The notes: generated from the sequence alone by a model not told the origin. Shown: positions 6,613-15,095, counted from the first letter of the stretch. The stretch is DNA of 33,137 nt from Rhodoferax sp. OV413 (GCA_945861785.1 CAMAWD010000075.1:1-33137), one strand, 5' to 3'. Made by a program: numbers and translations.

Positions 6613-8831
6613 TTGGCATTCCCCTTCCAGCGCCGCAACAGCAAGGCATTGGTCACGACGCTGACGCTACTCAGTGCCATGGCCGCGCCGGCAATCATCG
6701 GATTGAGCCAGCCAAATGCCGCCAGCGGCACACCGACCAGGTTGTAGACAAAGGCCCAGAACAGGTTTTGACGTATCTTGGCATAGGTTCGGCGCGAGAT
6801 GTCGATCGCGTCGGCGACCATGCCCGGATCACCGCGCATCAGGGTGACGCCTGCGGCATGCATGGCCACATCGGTGCCCGTGGACATGGCGATGCCCACA
6901 TCGGCCGCCGCCAATGCCGGCGCATCGTTGATGCCGTCGCCCACCATGGCCACGGTGGCTCCACCAGCCTTGAGTTCACCCACGATGCGGGCCTTGTCTT
7001 CGGGCAGTAGGTTGGCACGGATCTCGTCGATCCCCACTTGTTGCCCCACCAGCGAGGCACTGCCCTGGTTGTCGCCCGTCAACAGGACGACCCGCACGCC
7101 CTGCCGTTGCAGCTGGGCGACCGCTGCTCTGGCATCCGGCTTCACGGTATCGCCAAAAGCCAGCAGGCCGAGCAATACGGGTTGTACCCCCGCCTCAGCC
7201 AGCCAGGAGACGGTTCGCCCCTGATTTTGCAGGTCGCGCGCCAACCCAGCCGACGGCGTCAGGTCGACCCCAAGTTCCTCCATCAGGCGTGTGCTGCCCA
7301 GGCGCAGGTCACGCCCACCGATGATCGCCGCCATGCCGCGCCCGGGAAGGGCACGAACCTGCGTTGCCGGCAACAGCGCGACACTTTCCGTCCGCGCCGC
7401 ATCGAGCACCGCCTGCGCCAGCGGGTGTTCACTGCCCGCCTGAATGGACGCACTGGCCGACAAAAGCGCGGCCCGATCACCGTCCGCCGCATGGGCGGCC
7501 ACCAGTTGCGGCCGGCCTTGCGTCAGCGTGCCGGTCTTGTCGAAGGCCACGACCTGCACCTTGTGCGCAATCTCCAGGGCCTGCGCGTCCTTGATCAGGA
7601 TGCCGTGCCGAGCCGCCACACCCGTGCCAGCCATGATGGCGGTGGGTGTCGCCAGGCCGAGTGCACAAGGACAGGCGATGACCAGCACCGCCACGGCATT
7701 CAGGATCGCGGTCTCCCAGTTGCCTGTGCCCAGCCCCCAACCCAGCAGCGTAACCAGGGCGATGGCAATCACGATCGGCACGAACACCGCGCTGACACGG
7801 TCCACCAGCCGCTGTATCGGGGCTTTGTGTGCCTGTGCCGACTCCACCAATCGCACGATGCGCGCCAGCGTCGATTCCGCACCAGTGGCCGTGGTCCGCA
7901 CCACCAGCAAGCCCTGCGCATTGACCGAACCGCCAGTCACCTTGTCCCCCGGGTGTTTGTCCAGCGGCAGGCTCTCCCCGGTGATGAGCGATTCGTCGAC
8001 CTGGCTGGCGCCTTCCAGCACCACACCGTCCACCGGCATGCGTTCGCCGGGGTGCACCACGACCAGGTCGTCCCGTCGAACCTGGCCGATCGGCAATTCC
8101 TGGTCCTGGCCATCGCGGCGTACCCGCGCGGTTTCGGGGCGCAGCGCGTTCAGGGCGCGGATCGCCGCTGTGGTCTGGCGCTTGGCGCGCGCCTCCAGCC
8201 ACTTGCCCAATAGCACCAAGGTGATGACAACTGCCGAGGCTTCGAAATACAAATGAGGCGTCCCGTGTTCGGCATGTGCCAGCATCAGGTAGACGCTGAG
8301 TCCGTAGCCGGCTGATGTGCCCAGTGCCACCAGCAAGTCCATGTTGCCGACCCCGGCCCTCATGGCGCCCCAGGCCGAACGGTAGAACCGCGCACCCAAC
8401 CAGAACTGCACTGGCGTGGCGAGTGCCAACTGCAGCCAGCCGGGCAACATCCAGTCCGCGCCGAGGAGCGACCCGACCATGGGGACGACCAGGGGCAGCG
8501 ACAGCATGGCGGACAACACAATCGGCCACCAGGCGGCTGTCGACTGCGCCGCAGCTTCAACATCCTGCATACCGGACACAGTGGCGCCGTGCGTGCTGTA
8601 CCCGGCCTTTTCGACCGCCGCGACCAGCATGGACAGGTCGGCCTCAGCACCGACCAGTGTCACCTCCGCTTTTTCAGTTGCCAGGTTGACTTCAGCGGAA
8701 ACCACGCCAGGCACCTTTTGGAGCGCCTTCTCAACGCGGGCCACACAGGACGCGCAGGTCATTCCTTCAATCGGCAAGGTCCAGGCCGTCGAAGTGCCTG
8801 AAGGCGGGGAAAGTGTGGCTAGCATGCGCAT
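6609..8831 (-). CDS. copA: Copper-exporting P1B-type ATPase CopA
   Basis: A Cu(I) efflux ATPase of 740 residues in the inner membrane. It has one N-terminal heavy-metal-binding domain (GMTCASC at residues 23-29), the intramembrane CPC motif in [15 protein letters not shown], the phosphorylation site DKTGTLT, the HP motif in SEHPLA and the hinge [20 protein letters not shown]. Many homologues have two N-terminal metal domains; this one has a single domain. The start at 8831 follows AAGGAG with four spacer bases; a second ATG two codons later is also possible. It is divergent from copZ, and each gene has a CueR box in the shared intergenic region. It exports copper to the periplasm, where the oxidase and cupredoxins act. 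Confidence 0.97.
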   Translation of the reverse strand: MRMLATLSPPSGTSTAWTLPIEGMTCASCVARVEKALQKVPGVVSAEVNLATEKAEVTLVGAEADLSMLVAAVEKAGYSTHGATVSGMQDVEAAAQSTAAWWPIVLSAMLSLPLVVPMVGSLLGADWMLPGWLQLALATPVQFWLGARFYRSAWGAMRAGVGNMDLLVALGTSAGYGLSVYLMLAHAEHGTPHLYFEASAVVITLVLLGKWLEARAKRQTTAAIRALNALRPETARVRRDGQDQELPIGQVRRDDLVVVHPGERMPVDGVVLEGASQVDESLITGESLPLDKHPGDKVTGGSVNAQGLLVVRTTATGAESTLARIVRLVESAQAHKAPIQRLVDRVSAVFVPIVIAIALVTLLGWGLGTGNWETAILNAVAVLVIACPCALGLATPTAIMAGTGVAARHGILIKDAQALEIAHKVQVVAFDKTGTLTQGRPQLVAAHAADGDRAALLSASASIQAGSEHPLAQAVLDAARTESVALLPATQVRALPGRGMAAIIGGRDLRLGSTRLMEELGVDLTPSAGLARDLQNQGRTVSWLAEAGVQPVLLGLLAFGDTVKPDARAAVAQLQRQGVRVVLLTGDNQGSASLVGQQVGIDEIRANLLPEDKARIVGELKAGGATVAMVGDGINDAPALAAADVGIAMSTGTDVAMHAAGVTLMRGDPGMVADAIDISRRTYAKIRQNLFWAFVYNLVGVPLAAFGWLNPMIAGAAMALSSVSVVTNALLLRRWKGNAK

Positions 8832-8866
8832 GAAACTCCTTGAGTTTGTGTATGGTGCAGGATGGA

Positions 8867-8888
8867 TTGAGACCTATCGAAGTCTCAA
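8867..8888. repeat. Perfect inverted repeat overlapping the copA promoter
   Basis: TTGAGAC (8867-8873) and GTCTCAA (8882-8888) are a perfect 7-base inverted repeat around eight bases. The repeat covers the predicted -10 region of copA and overlaps the end of its CueR box by three bases. It is not part of the usual CueR site. It could be an operator for another regulator or form a hairpin at the start of the transcript. Confidence 0.6.
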
Positions 8889-8911
8889 CCTTCCCACCAT
8901 GGCAGAGTCAA
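8886..8911 (-). promoter_or_regulatory. CueR-type promoter of copA-cueR
   Basis: On the minus strand TTGAC (8911-8907) is followed after 14 bases (TCTGCCATGGTGGG) by AAGGTTG (8892-8886). The -35 TTGACT and a -10 GAGACT are 19 bases apart, the overlong spacer typical of MerR-family control. The box lies 55 bases upstream of the copA start. Confidence 0.85.
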
Positions 8912-8961
8912 GGTCAGCACCCCTATCTCCACAACACGATAGTGGCCATCTGAAGATCGGC

Positions 8962-8987
8962 TTGACCTTGCCACAGTGGCAAGGTCT
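8962..8987 (+). promoter_or_regulatory. CueR-type promoter of copZ
   Basis: TTGAC (8962-8966), 14 bases (CTTGCCACAGTGGC), then AAGGTCT (8981-8987). The operator is a near-perfect dyad, ACCTTGCCAC/GTGGCAAGGT, the best of the three boxes in the window. The -10 TAGAGT (8987-8992) is 19 bases from TTGACC. It lies 35 bases upstream of the copZ ATG. Confidence 0.9.
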
Positions 8988-9022
8988 AGAGTCGCGGCTT
9001 CATTGCTGCTCGGGAAAAGCCC

Positions 9023-9214
9023 ATGATGGAATTCGACATAGCGAACATGCGCTGCGGCCACTGTGCCAGCATGATCACCAAGACCGTGAAATTTCTGGAT
9101 CCCGAGGCCGAAGTGGCGGTGGACTTGGTTCAAAAGAAAGTCACGATCAAGTCCGTGCAGGACCGCGCCGCCCTGGCAGATGCGCTGGCGCAGGCCGGCT
9201 ACCCAACCGCCTGA
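9023..9214 (+). CDS. copZ: CopZ-like cytoplasmic copper chaperone
   Basis: A 63-residue heavy-metal-associated domain with the Cu(I) site M9-R-C11-G-H-C14 near the N-terminus (IANMRCGHCASM) and the family ending QAGYPTA. CopZ carries Cu(I) to CopA and can deliver copper to CueR. It is close to full domain length and has no signal peptide. Two ATG codons at 9023 and 9026 are both possible. It is transcribed divergently from copA under its own CueR-type promoter. The next gene starts 106 bases downstream with no visible terminator, so the plus-strand copper genes may be read from this promoter. Confidence 0.93.
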   Translation: MMEFDIANMRCGHCASMITKTVKFLDPEAEVAVDLVQKKVTIKSVQDRAALADALAQAGYPTA

Positions 9215-9320
9215 CATCAGGCGTGCCGCTGCGTTAGCCCATCGACTCTCGGTCGCGACAACACACCCACTGTTCACACATTTCAGGGAACCATTCCTTC
9301 TTTCCCCCTATCGATAACCA

Positions 9321-9746
9321 ATGCGCCGCCTCCTGCTCCTCCTCATGATTGTTATCGCGCCCCTGCGTGGCATGGCCGGCGACTTGATGGCATTGCAGAT
9401 GGCCACGCAGCAGTTCGCTGCAGTCGCCGACGGCCGGGGCGCCGCCGTGTCGGAGGCGGGCGACAGGCAGTATGCTGGTGGCAGCTTGCCTGGACCCCAC
9501 AGCGACTGCATGGAGCAATCGATTGTGCGGGCCTCTGACGCAGGCCCTGCCGATCAGCAGCCAGACGGCAGCACCGCCTCGCATTGCCAGACTTGCAGCC
9601 GTTGCCAGGTTTGTTCGTCGGCGGCGTTCGCACTGTACGCATATATGGCCGACCAGTGGTTGTCGGCCCATGGCATGCCAATTGCCAGCAGTTTGGAGTT
9701 CAGCAGCGCAGACGCTGAACGCGGCTTCAAACCACCCATTTCCTGA
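9321..9746 (+). CDS. Small exported Cys-rich protein of copper locus
   Basis: I do not recognise this 141-residue protein. It begins with a hydrophobic signal segment (MRRLLLLLMIVIAP, cleavage near GMAG) and has a histidine/cysteine cluster, SHCQTCSRCQVCSSAAFAL, in the second half, with six possible metal ligands. The rest is low in hydrophobicity. Such Cys-clustered exported proteins (DUF2946-like) are common in proteobacterial copper loci, and this one may bind copper in the periplasm. No strong ribosome site is seen before the ATG. It lies between copZ and the TolC-type efflux gene. Confidence 0.65.
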   Translation: MRRLLLLLMIVIAPLRGMAGDLMALQMATQQFAAVADGRGAAVSEAGDRQYAGGSLPGPHSDCMEQSIVRASDAGPADQQPDGSTASHCQTCSRCQVCSSAAFALYAYMADQWLSAHGMPIASSLEFSSADAERGFKPPIS

Positions 9747-9827
9747 CTCCAAAGCCCGAAGTGCGTCCGCAACTGGCTGGCCCGTGGCCACTCGCTGCGA
9801 TGTTCCCCCCTTCTCTGGAGAGTCCTC

Positions 9828-10142
9828 TTGATTATTCGTCATGCCTTGTTGGCGGGGCTGCTTGCGACACTTTCGCTTGCCAGTGCCGCCGTACTGGCCC
9901 AAACCACCCCCGCATCCCCCATGCACCCCACTCCCAGCGAGCCGACCCAAAGCACCCAGGCTGTCACCAATCCGGCGGCCACCGTGCCCGCTGTTTTGTA
10001 CCGGTCAGTCTTCGTTGACACGCCTACCGGCGTGGAGACAGAAGAATTGGACTGGAGACGCGCCAATGCGGATGTCGGCCAATTCAAACGCGGTCACGTC
10101 GACATCCTGCAGTGGGAAAGCCGCAAGGAGGCCAAACCATGA
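9828..10142 (+). CDS. Small exported protein upstream of TolC-type gene
   Basis: A 104-residue exported protein of unknown function. It has a signal peptide ending ASAAVLAQ, a Pro/Thr-rich linker (about residues 26-50) and a conserved-looking C-terminal part with VETEELDWRRANADVGQF and ILQWE. No cysteine and only a few histidines are present, so direct copper binding by a cluster is not evident. The start is TTG at 9828, preceded by GGAG at seven bases. The stop overlaps the ATG of the TolC-like gene (ATGA), so the two are coupled and the protein probably assists that efflux system in the periplasm. Confidence 0.75.
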   Translation: MIIRHALLAGLLATLSLASAAVLAQTTPASPMHPTPSEPTQSTQAVTNPAATVPAVLYRSVFVDTPTGVETEELDWRRANADVGQFKRGHVDILQWESRKEAKP

Positions 10143-11557
10143 AACAACTTGCCCAAAGGGGCGTAGCGCTGGCCATCGCTGTGTTTCTGGTGGGTTGCGC
10201 AACCGTGTCACCGGATGGCGGCGTGGGTGACGTGCAGGCGCTGACGCAAGGGAAGACCTTTGTGGCACGGCCCATCGTGGGCCGTGGCCCGTCGGCGCAA
10301 ACCGATCAGGCGATTGCAGACCTGCTGGCGCAACCGGTCGCCGAAGACGCAGCTGTGCGTATCGCGCTGCTGAACAACCCGGGCTTGCAATCCTCGATAG
10401 CCACGCTGGGCATCAGCGATGCTGATAGGGTGCAGGCCGGTCGCTGGGCCAATCCACACCTTTCCTTGGGGCGGTTCGTCGAGGGCGACAGGGTCGAAAT
10501 CGAACGGATTCTCCGGTTCGACGTGATCGGCCTGCTCGCACTGCCGTGGCGCGCCAAATGGGCCGGACAACAAGCTGAACTGGCGAAGCTGCAAGCGGCG
10601 CAGGAGGTTGTGCGGCTGGCAGCCGACACCCGCAAGGCCTGGATCAACGCAGTTGCCGCGCAACAGACGGCGCGCTACATGCGCGATGTCAAGGAGTCTG
10701 CCGAGGCGGGTGCCGAGCTGGCGCGTCGTCTGGCGCGGGTCGGCAACTGGAGCCACCTGAACCAGGCGCGCGAGCAGAGCTTTCTGGCGGATGCCACAGC
10801 ACAGTTGGCCCGCAGCGAACAAGCCGCGTTCTCTAGCCGCGAGCAACTCACGCGGATGATGGGCCTCTGGGGCACCCAGACCAACTACCGCTTGCCCGAC
10901 CGGCTATCTGACCTGCCCGGGGAAGCGCGCCAGATCGCGGACGTCGAGGCCCAGGCCATCACGCAGCGGCTCGACGTGCGCAGCGCCACCATGGAGACCG
11001 CCTTTGTGGCGGATTCAATGGGCCTGGTCAAAGCCAGCGGCTTCATCGACGCGTTCGACGTGGGCTTCACGCGGGCTACCACGTTCGACAATGCCGCCAG
11101 CACGCGGGATACCCGGCGCGGCGTCGAGGTCGAGTTGCCCCTGCCCATCTTCGACTGGGGCCAGGCGCGCAATGCGCGGGCGCAGGCCGTCTACATGCAG
11201 TCGGTCGCCCGCGTGCGCGAGGTCGGGGTGCTGGCCCGCAGCGAGGCGCGCGCGTCCTACCACGGCTACCGCACCGCGTACGACCTGGCACGTTACTACC
11301 GCGACGAGATCGTGCCCTTGCGCAAGTTCATCAACGACGAGGTGCTACTGCGCTACAACGGCATGATCGTCGGCATTTTCGAACTGCTGGCCGATGCACG
11401 CACCAACGTCATGGCCGTCAATGCCAGCATCGAGGCGCAGCGCGACTTCTGGCTGGCCGATACCGACCTGCAAACCAGCCTCAGTGGAACCTCGCCAGGC
11501 AGTCTCTCCAAAATGCAAGCCACCGCCGCGGCGGGTGGTGAAGCCAAAGGACATTGA
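10139..11557 (+). CDS. TolC/CusC-type outer-membrane efflux lipoprotein
   Basis: A 472-residue outer-membrane channel subunit. The N-terminus MKQLAQRGVALAIAVFLVGC is a lipoprotein signal with the lipobox LVGC. Two long helical repeats follow, typical of TolC-family proteins, including SATMETAFVADSMG and a repeat after RRGVEVELPLPIFDWGQA, a strong family motif. It would form the outer-membrane exit for periplasmic copper or other substrates. No adaptor (MFP) or RND pump is encoded in the window, so the partner is elsewhere or the protein works with the multicopper oxidase locus differently. The start is chosen because it gives the signal peptide and overlaps the previous stop. The next gene follows within three bases. 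Confidence 0.92.
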   Translation: MKQLAQRGVALAIAVFLVGCATVSPDGGVGDVQALTQGKTFVARPIVGRGPSAQTDQAIADLLAQPVAEDAAVRIALLNNPGLQSSIATLGISDADRVQAGRWANPHLSLGRFVEGDRVEIERILRFDVIGLLALPWRAKWAGQQAELAKLQAAQEVVRLAADTRKAWINAVAAQQTARYMRDVKESAEAGAELARRLARVGNWSHLNQAREQSFLADATAQLARSEQAAFSSREQLTRMMGLWGTQTNYRLPDRLSDLPGEARQIADVEAQAITQRLDVRSATMETAFVADSMGLVKASGFIDAFDVGFTRATTFDNAASTRDTRRGVEVELPLPIFDWGQARNARAQAVYMQSVARVREVGVLARSEARASYHGYRTAYDLARYYRDEIVPLRKFINDEVLLRYNGMIVGIFELLADARTNVMAVNASIEAQRDFWLADTDLQTSLSGTSPGSLSKMQATAAAGGEAKGH

Positions 11558-11559
11558 AA

Positions 11560-12975
11560 ATGGCATCCAAAGCATTGAACCGACGACTCTTTTTTGCCGG
11601 CGCCGCGACCGCTGTCACAGCGGCTGCGGTCAGCCGCGTGGCCATGGCTGCCCTGCCGGAACCGGTGATCCAGACCAAGCCCGACACCATGCCGCCGCTG
11701 GTGCCCAAGACCGGCCGGCCCTACAACCCGGTCATCACGCTCAATGGCTGGACACTGCCCTGGCGCATGAACGCGGGCGTGAAGGAATTCCACCTGGTGG
11801 CCGAACCCGTGGTGCGCGAAATGGCACCCGGATTCAAGGCCAACATGTGGGGCTACAACGGCCAGAGCCCCGGCCCGACCATCGAGGTCGTAGAGGGTGA
11901 TCGCGTGCGCATCTTCGTCACCAACAAGTTGCCCGAACACACCACCATCCACTGGCATGGCCAGCGGCTCCCCAATGGCATGGACGGTGTCGGCGGACTC
12001 AACCAACCGCAGATCCCGGTCGGAAAGACCTATGTCTACGAGTTCGAGGCGCGTCGCCCTGGCACCTTCATGTACCACCCTCATGCGGACGAGATGACGC
12101 AGATGGCCATGGGCATGATGGGATTCTGGGTAACGCACCCCAAGACAAAGCATCCTTTGATAGACGAAGTAAACCGGGACTTCTGCTTTTTGCTCAATGC
12201 CTACGACATCGACCCTGGCAGCAAGACGCCCAAGATCATGACGATGACGGACTTCAACCTCTGGTCCTGGAACAGCCGCCTCTTCCCCGGCATCGACTCG
12301 CTCAACGTGCGGCTGAACGACAAGGTGCGGATCCGGATCGGTAACCTGACCATGACCAACCATCCGATTCACCTGCACGGGCACGAGTTTCTTGTAACTG
12401 GCACCGATGGCGGCCCGACGCCCAAAAGCACCAGGTGGCACGAAGTGACCGCCGATGTGGCCGTCGGCCAGATGCGGCAGATCGAGTTCCTGGCTGACGA
12501 GGAAGGCGACTGGGCCTTCCACTGCCACAAGAGTCACCACACCATGAATGCCATGGGGCACGATGTGCCCACGATGATCGGTGTGGACCACCGGGGCCTG
12601 GTCAAGAAACTGCAGAAGTTGGTGCCCGACTACATGGTGATGGGTGAACGCGGCATGGCCGACATGGGCGAGATGGAAATGCAGATCCCAGACAACACTT
12701 TGCCGATGATGACCGGCAGCGGCCCTTACGGTGGAGTCGAAATGGGTGGCATGTTCAGTGTGCTCAAGGTGCGCCGCGACCAGAAACCTGGCGACTACAG
12801 CAACAGCGGCTGGTACCAGCAGCCGCCAGGCACGCAGGCATTCGAGTGGACCGGAGCACTACCCGACCCGGCACGCTTCAAGGCAGAAGGTCAAGGCTCC
12901 ATGCCGTTGGCCGCCTCCCCCACCAGGACCACCCAGGTCCAGGTACGTAAACCCTCGGGCCCAATGGCCCACTAA
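11560..12975 (+). CDS. Tat-exported multicopper oxidase (copper oxidase)
   Basis: A 471-residue periplasmic multicopper oxidase that probably oxidises Cu(I) to the less toxic Cu(II). The N-terminus carries a twin-arginine signal (ALNRRLFFAGAATA). The copper sites are all visible: HWHG near residue 132, HPH near 174, HPIHLHGHEF in the C-terminal domain and HCHKSHHTMNAM, which holds the type 1 ligands. Met-rich segments (MAMGMMG, MGERGMADMGEMEMQ) add possible Cu(I) binding sites. It is shorter than classical CopA oxidases (about 600 residues). The ATG follows AAAGGA by nine bases; a TTG six bases earlier overlaps the previous gene. It lies in an operon with the TolC-like and CopI-like genes. 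Confidence 0.94.
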   Translation: MASKALNRRLFFAGAATAVTAAAVSRVAMAALPEPVIQTKPDTMPPLVPKTGRPYNPVITLNGWTLPWRMNAGVKEFHLVAEPVVREMAPGFKANMWGYNGQSPGPTIEVVEGDRVRIFVTNKLPEHTTIHWHGQRLPNGMDGVGGLNQPQIPVGKTYVYEFEARRPGTFMYHPHADEMTQMAMGMMGFWVTHPKTKHPLIDEVNRDFCFLLNAYDIDPGSKTPKIMTMTDFNLWSWNSRLFPGIDSLNVRLNDKVRIRIGNLTMTNHPIHLHGHEFLVTGTDGGPTPKSTRWHEVTADVAVGQMRQIEFLADEEGDWAFHCHKSHHTMNAMGHDVPTMIGVDHRGLVKKLQKLVPDYMVMGERGMADMGEMEMQIPDNTLPMMTGSGPYGGVEMGGMFSVLKVRRDQKPGDYSNSGWYQQPPGTQAFEWTGALPDPARFKAEGQGSMPLAASPTRTTQVQVRKPSGPMAH

Positions 12976-12996
12976 CCCAGTAAGGAAACTTCCATC

Positions 12997-13497
12997 TTGA
13001 AAAATACGATCAAACTCCTGGCGACTTGCGCCATTCTGGCTGGCTCTGGCGCCACTTTTGCGTCCGGTACCCACGGCGGCGGGCATGAACCCGACACGAT
13101 TGGGAAACCTGGGGTGCTTTCCAAGGTGACGCGTACCGTCAATGTGGACATGAGCGACGCCATGCGCTACAGCCCTGCCAGTCTCACCGTCAATCAGGGC
13201 GAAACCGTTCGCCTTGTCGTCAAGAACTCGGGCAAGCTGACCCATGAGTTGGTTCTGGGCACGCAAAAGGAACTCAAGGAGCACTACGAAATCATGAAGA
13301 AGAATCCGGAGATGGAGCACGACGACCCGAAGATGCTTACCGTTAAGGCGGGAAAAATCGGCCAGATCGTGTGGCAGTTCACCAAAGCGGGTACGGTTGA
13401 TTTTGCTTGCCTTCAGCCCGGTCACTACGATGCAGGCATGAAGGGTGCTGTGGCCGTTGCACCTGGCAAGAACTCCGCGAAAGTGGCCTCCAAGTAG
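12997..13497 (+). CDS. copI: CopI-like periplasmic cupredoxin
   Basis: A 166-residue exported cupredoxin that resembles CopI of Rubrivivax gelatinosus, a periplasmic copper-tolerance protein. After the signal peptide (MKNTIKLLATCAILAG) comes a His-rich start (THGGGHEP), then a cupredoxin domain. Type 1 ligands His83, Cys138, His143 and Met148 are complete (KLTHELVLG; ACLQPGHYDAGM). A charged loop KELKEHYEIMKKNPEMEHDD is rich in His and Met. The start is TTG at 12997, ten bases after AAGGAA; no ATG fits the signal peptide. It follows the oxidase by 21 bases and could shuttle or store copper for it. Confidence 0.9.
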   Translation: MKNTIKLLATCAILAGSGATFASGTHGGGHEPDTIGKPGVLSKVTRTVNVDMSDAMRYSPASLTVNQGETVRLVVKNSGKLTHELVLGTQKELKEHYEIMKKNPEMEHDDPKMLTVKAGKIGQIVWQFTKAGTVDFACLQPGHYDAGMKGAVAVAPGKNSAKVASK

Positions 13498-13564
13498 GTG
13501 CATGGCGACCTTGTTGCATCAGCCTCATTTTTTGTATTCCCCCTCGAACTCGATAGGAATTACC

Positions 13565-13888
13565 ATGAAAAGCCTCGGCAATTTCGCCACCGCAGCCCTG
13601 CTGGCATTCGCTTCGCTCGCGCCCACGCCCCTTCTTGCCCAGACCACGATGGGATCCATGGTGATGGAGATGAGCAATGGCGAAGTCAGAAAGATTGACA
13701 AGGACGCCCAGAAGATCACCCTCAAGCATGGCGAAATCAAGAGCATGGACATGCCGCCGATGACGATGGTTTTCAGGGTCCTCGACATGTCATTGTTCGA
13801 CAAGGTCAAAACCGGTGACAAGGTGAAATTTAGTGCCGAAAAGCGCGACGGCGCCATTGTCGTGACGGCGATCGAAGTCGCCAAATAG
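13565..13888 (+). CDS. cusF: CusF-like periplasmic copper-binding protein
   Basis: A 107-residue exported protein with a signal peptide ending PTPLLAQ and a CusF-type OB-fold domain. His55 (ITLKHGEI), Met66 and Met68 (MPPMTMVFRV) match the Cu(I) ligands of E. coli CusF, while the tryptophan that caps the site in CusF is Met63 here, a common variant. CusF proteins carry Cu(I) or Ag(I) to efflux systems. The ATG at 13565 gives the signal peptide; the frame is open further upstream. No CusCBA pump is complete in this window, but the TolC-like protein lies in the same gene series. Confidence 0.9.
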   Translation: MKSLGNFATAALLAFASLAPTPLLAQTTMGSMVMEMSNGEVRKIDKDAQKITLKHGEIKSMDMPPMTMVFRVLDMSLFDKVKTGDKVKFSAEKRDGAIVVTAIEVAK

Positions 13889-13901
13889 AAAGAAACGCCA
13901 G

Positions 13902-14126
13902 ATGAAGCTTGGCATCGTCGGATTGGGTCGGATGGGAGCCAACTTGGTTCGCCGGCTGCTGTTTGCCGTGGCTGACAAGGCCCAGCTCGATCAGGTCAAG
14001 GTGGGCGACAAAATCCGCTTCATGGCTGTGCAGAACAACGGCCGGATGGTCATGCCGCAGATTCAAGCTGCCAAGAGATGCGTGCCCAAGCCCAGAATCG
14101 CCAGATGGAACTGGAGGTCGGTTTGA
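13902..14126 (+). pseudogene. Chimeric remnant: gnd start joined to a CusF-like end
   Basis: The frame starts MKLGIVGLGRMGANLVRRL, the nucleotide-binding N-terminus of 6-phosphogluconate dehydrogenase (GXGXXG at GLGRMG). After residue 19 it switches to the C-terminal half of a CusF-like protein (DKAQLDQVKVGDKIRF, then NNGRMVMPQIQAAK) and finishes with an unrelated basic tail. Neither part is complete: the dehydrogenase needs about 300 residues and CusF needs its His/Met site, which is missing. The join at about 13957 looks like a deletion between two genes. The CusF part is diverged from the intact copy just upstream, so it comes from a second cusF paralogue. It may still be translated, but no function is likely. 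Confidence 0.75.
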
Positions 14127-14665
14127 TCTGTTCCAGATTTTCCCTACGCACGTTGCCATGGCTGGTGGCGGCCACGGTGCTCGCCACTGGTGTCTTCTGG
14201 CGTGATTCTGTGTTGATTGCATGCAGCGCCCTGTTTGCGCTGCATGCATTCGAGCTGGACATGGATGCCGGGGCCCCGTGGCAGGCCTGGCGCGCGGCCT
14301 TGCGGTGCGGGGTGATGGGCGCGGCGTCACTGCTGTGCGGGTTGGTCTTGTGGGTGATCGTGGGCGCCGTGCGGCTGGATTGGTGGACACCAGCCAATGA
14401 CCGGCCGGATGACGTGTTGTTGACCCTCGCGATCGCTGCGGCGATCTGCTTGTTGGTTCGTAGCCAAACGCACCGTCTGGCCTTCAGGCTGTTCGCCGAT
14501 TTGGTAGTCCCTACTGCAGTGGTGTTGACACTGGCTACAAGTACAAGCGGATGGGAGGAGGCACCGTTCCTGTTTGCTATTTTCGTGGCACTGGCTGTCA
14601 CGCACGTCGGCTGGCGTCGCCTGCAGGGTGCCGGCGCCATCTGGCGTTTTGGCGATGGGCGATAG
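14105..14665 (+). CDS. Membrane protein of unknown function
   Basis: A 186-residue membrane protein with about five helices (for example LPWLVAATVLATGVFW, GVMGAASLLCGLVLWVIVGA, VVPTAVVLTLATS). I do not recognise the family and see no metal-binding or catalytic motif, apart from HRLAFRLF in a cytoplasmic loop. The start at 14105 overlaps the end of the chimeric remnant by 22 bases; an upstream in-frame ATG at 14078 is also open. Its stop codon lies inside a short tandem repeat. It is the last gene of the plus-strand cargo before the transposase scar. Confidence 0.6.
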   Translation: MELEVGLICSRFSLRTLPWLVAATVLATGVFWRDSVLIACSALFALHAFELDMDAGAPWQAWRAALRCGVMGAASLLCGLVLWVIVGAVRLDWWTPANDRPDDVLLTLAIAAAICLLVRSQTHRLAFRLFADLVVPTAVVLTLATSTSGWEEAPFLFAIFVALAVTHVGWRRLQGAGAIWRFGDGR

Positions 14666-14674
14666 GCGATAGGC
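14651..14674. repeat. Tandem heptamer repeat GGCGATR
   Basis: GGCGATG, GGCGATA, GGCGATA and GGC follow each other. The repeat contains the stop of the membrane gene, so its length would alter the C-terminus of that protein. It marks the start of the non-coding scar. Confidence 0.8.
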
Positions 14675-14727
14675 TTCCATTGTGATACCGGTGACGGTTG
14701 TATTGCCGGTGGCAGTTTGCACGACTG

Positions 14728-14889
14728 CTACCGATTAGGCCTGCGTTCGAGCGCTTTCCGATCCGCTGGTCGCGACAACCCGCGCGCCTGCTCGACAAAG
14801 AATTGGTGGTCTTGCGCCTGAGTACGAAAACGCACGAAACGTCGAACAATTGCCAACACAAACTGAACAAGTTGGGACCGGCCGATCAC
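14728..14889 (-). CDS. Possible small ORF (53 aa), unrecognised
   Basis: A frame from GTG (14887-14889) to TAG (14728) reads as a mostly basic 53-residue product with VLAIVRRFVRF and QDHQFFVEQARGLSRPADRK. It has a TGA directly upstream of the GTG. It could be the tail of a truncated gene left in the scar. Base composition is lower in GC than in its neighbours. I cannot identify it and it may not be expressed. Confidence 0.25.
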   Translation of the reverse strand: MIGRSQLVQFVLAIVRRFVRFRTQAQDHQFFVEQARGLSRPADRKALERRPNR

Positions 14890-14917
14890 TCAGGCAGGCA
14901 TTTGTCAACTATTGCAA

Positions 14918-15095
14918 CTAGTGGAGTGTTGCATTCTGACTAGAACTTAAGCGGCCGTTGGCCCGAATGACCTATTGCAGAATGTCTTGTGCGCTCTTGG
15001 TCCAAATGAATGGCTTGGGATTGATGTTGTGATGCGCTACGTACTGATCGATGGCCTGTACCAATTCGGGCACGCTGGTCACCAAGGAGCTGCCC
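14918..15095 (-). mobile_element. IS630-family transposase 3' remnant
   Basis: The minus strand encodes SVPELVQAIDQYVAHHNINP followed by KPFIWTKSAQDILQ, a stop (TAG at 14972-14974), then VIRANGRL and a final NATLH. This is the C-terminal region of IS630-type transposases, which carry HNxNPKPFxWT and end in a short tail. The internal stop and lack of everything upstream show it is dead. No terminal inverted repeat was identified. It lies exactly between the copper cargo and the transfer genes. Confidence 0.75.

Noticed and set aside
7038-8256. Long plus-strand frames of 270 to 391 codons opposite copA
   Set aside because: They lie opposite the clearly conserved CopA coding sequence, and their Arg/His/Pro-rich products look like high-GC antisense frames.
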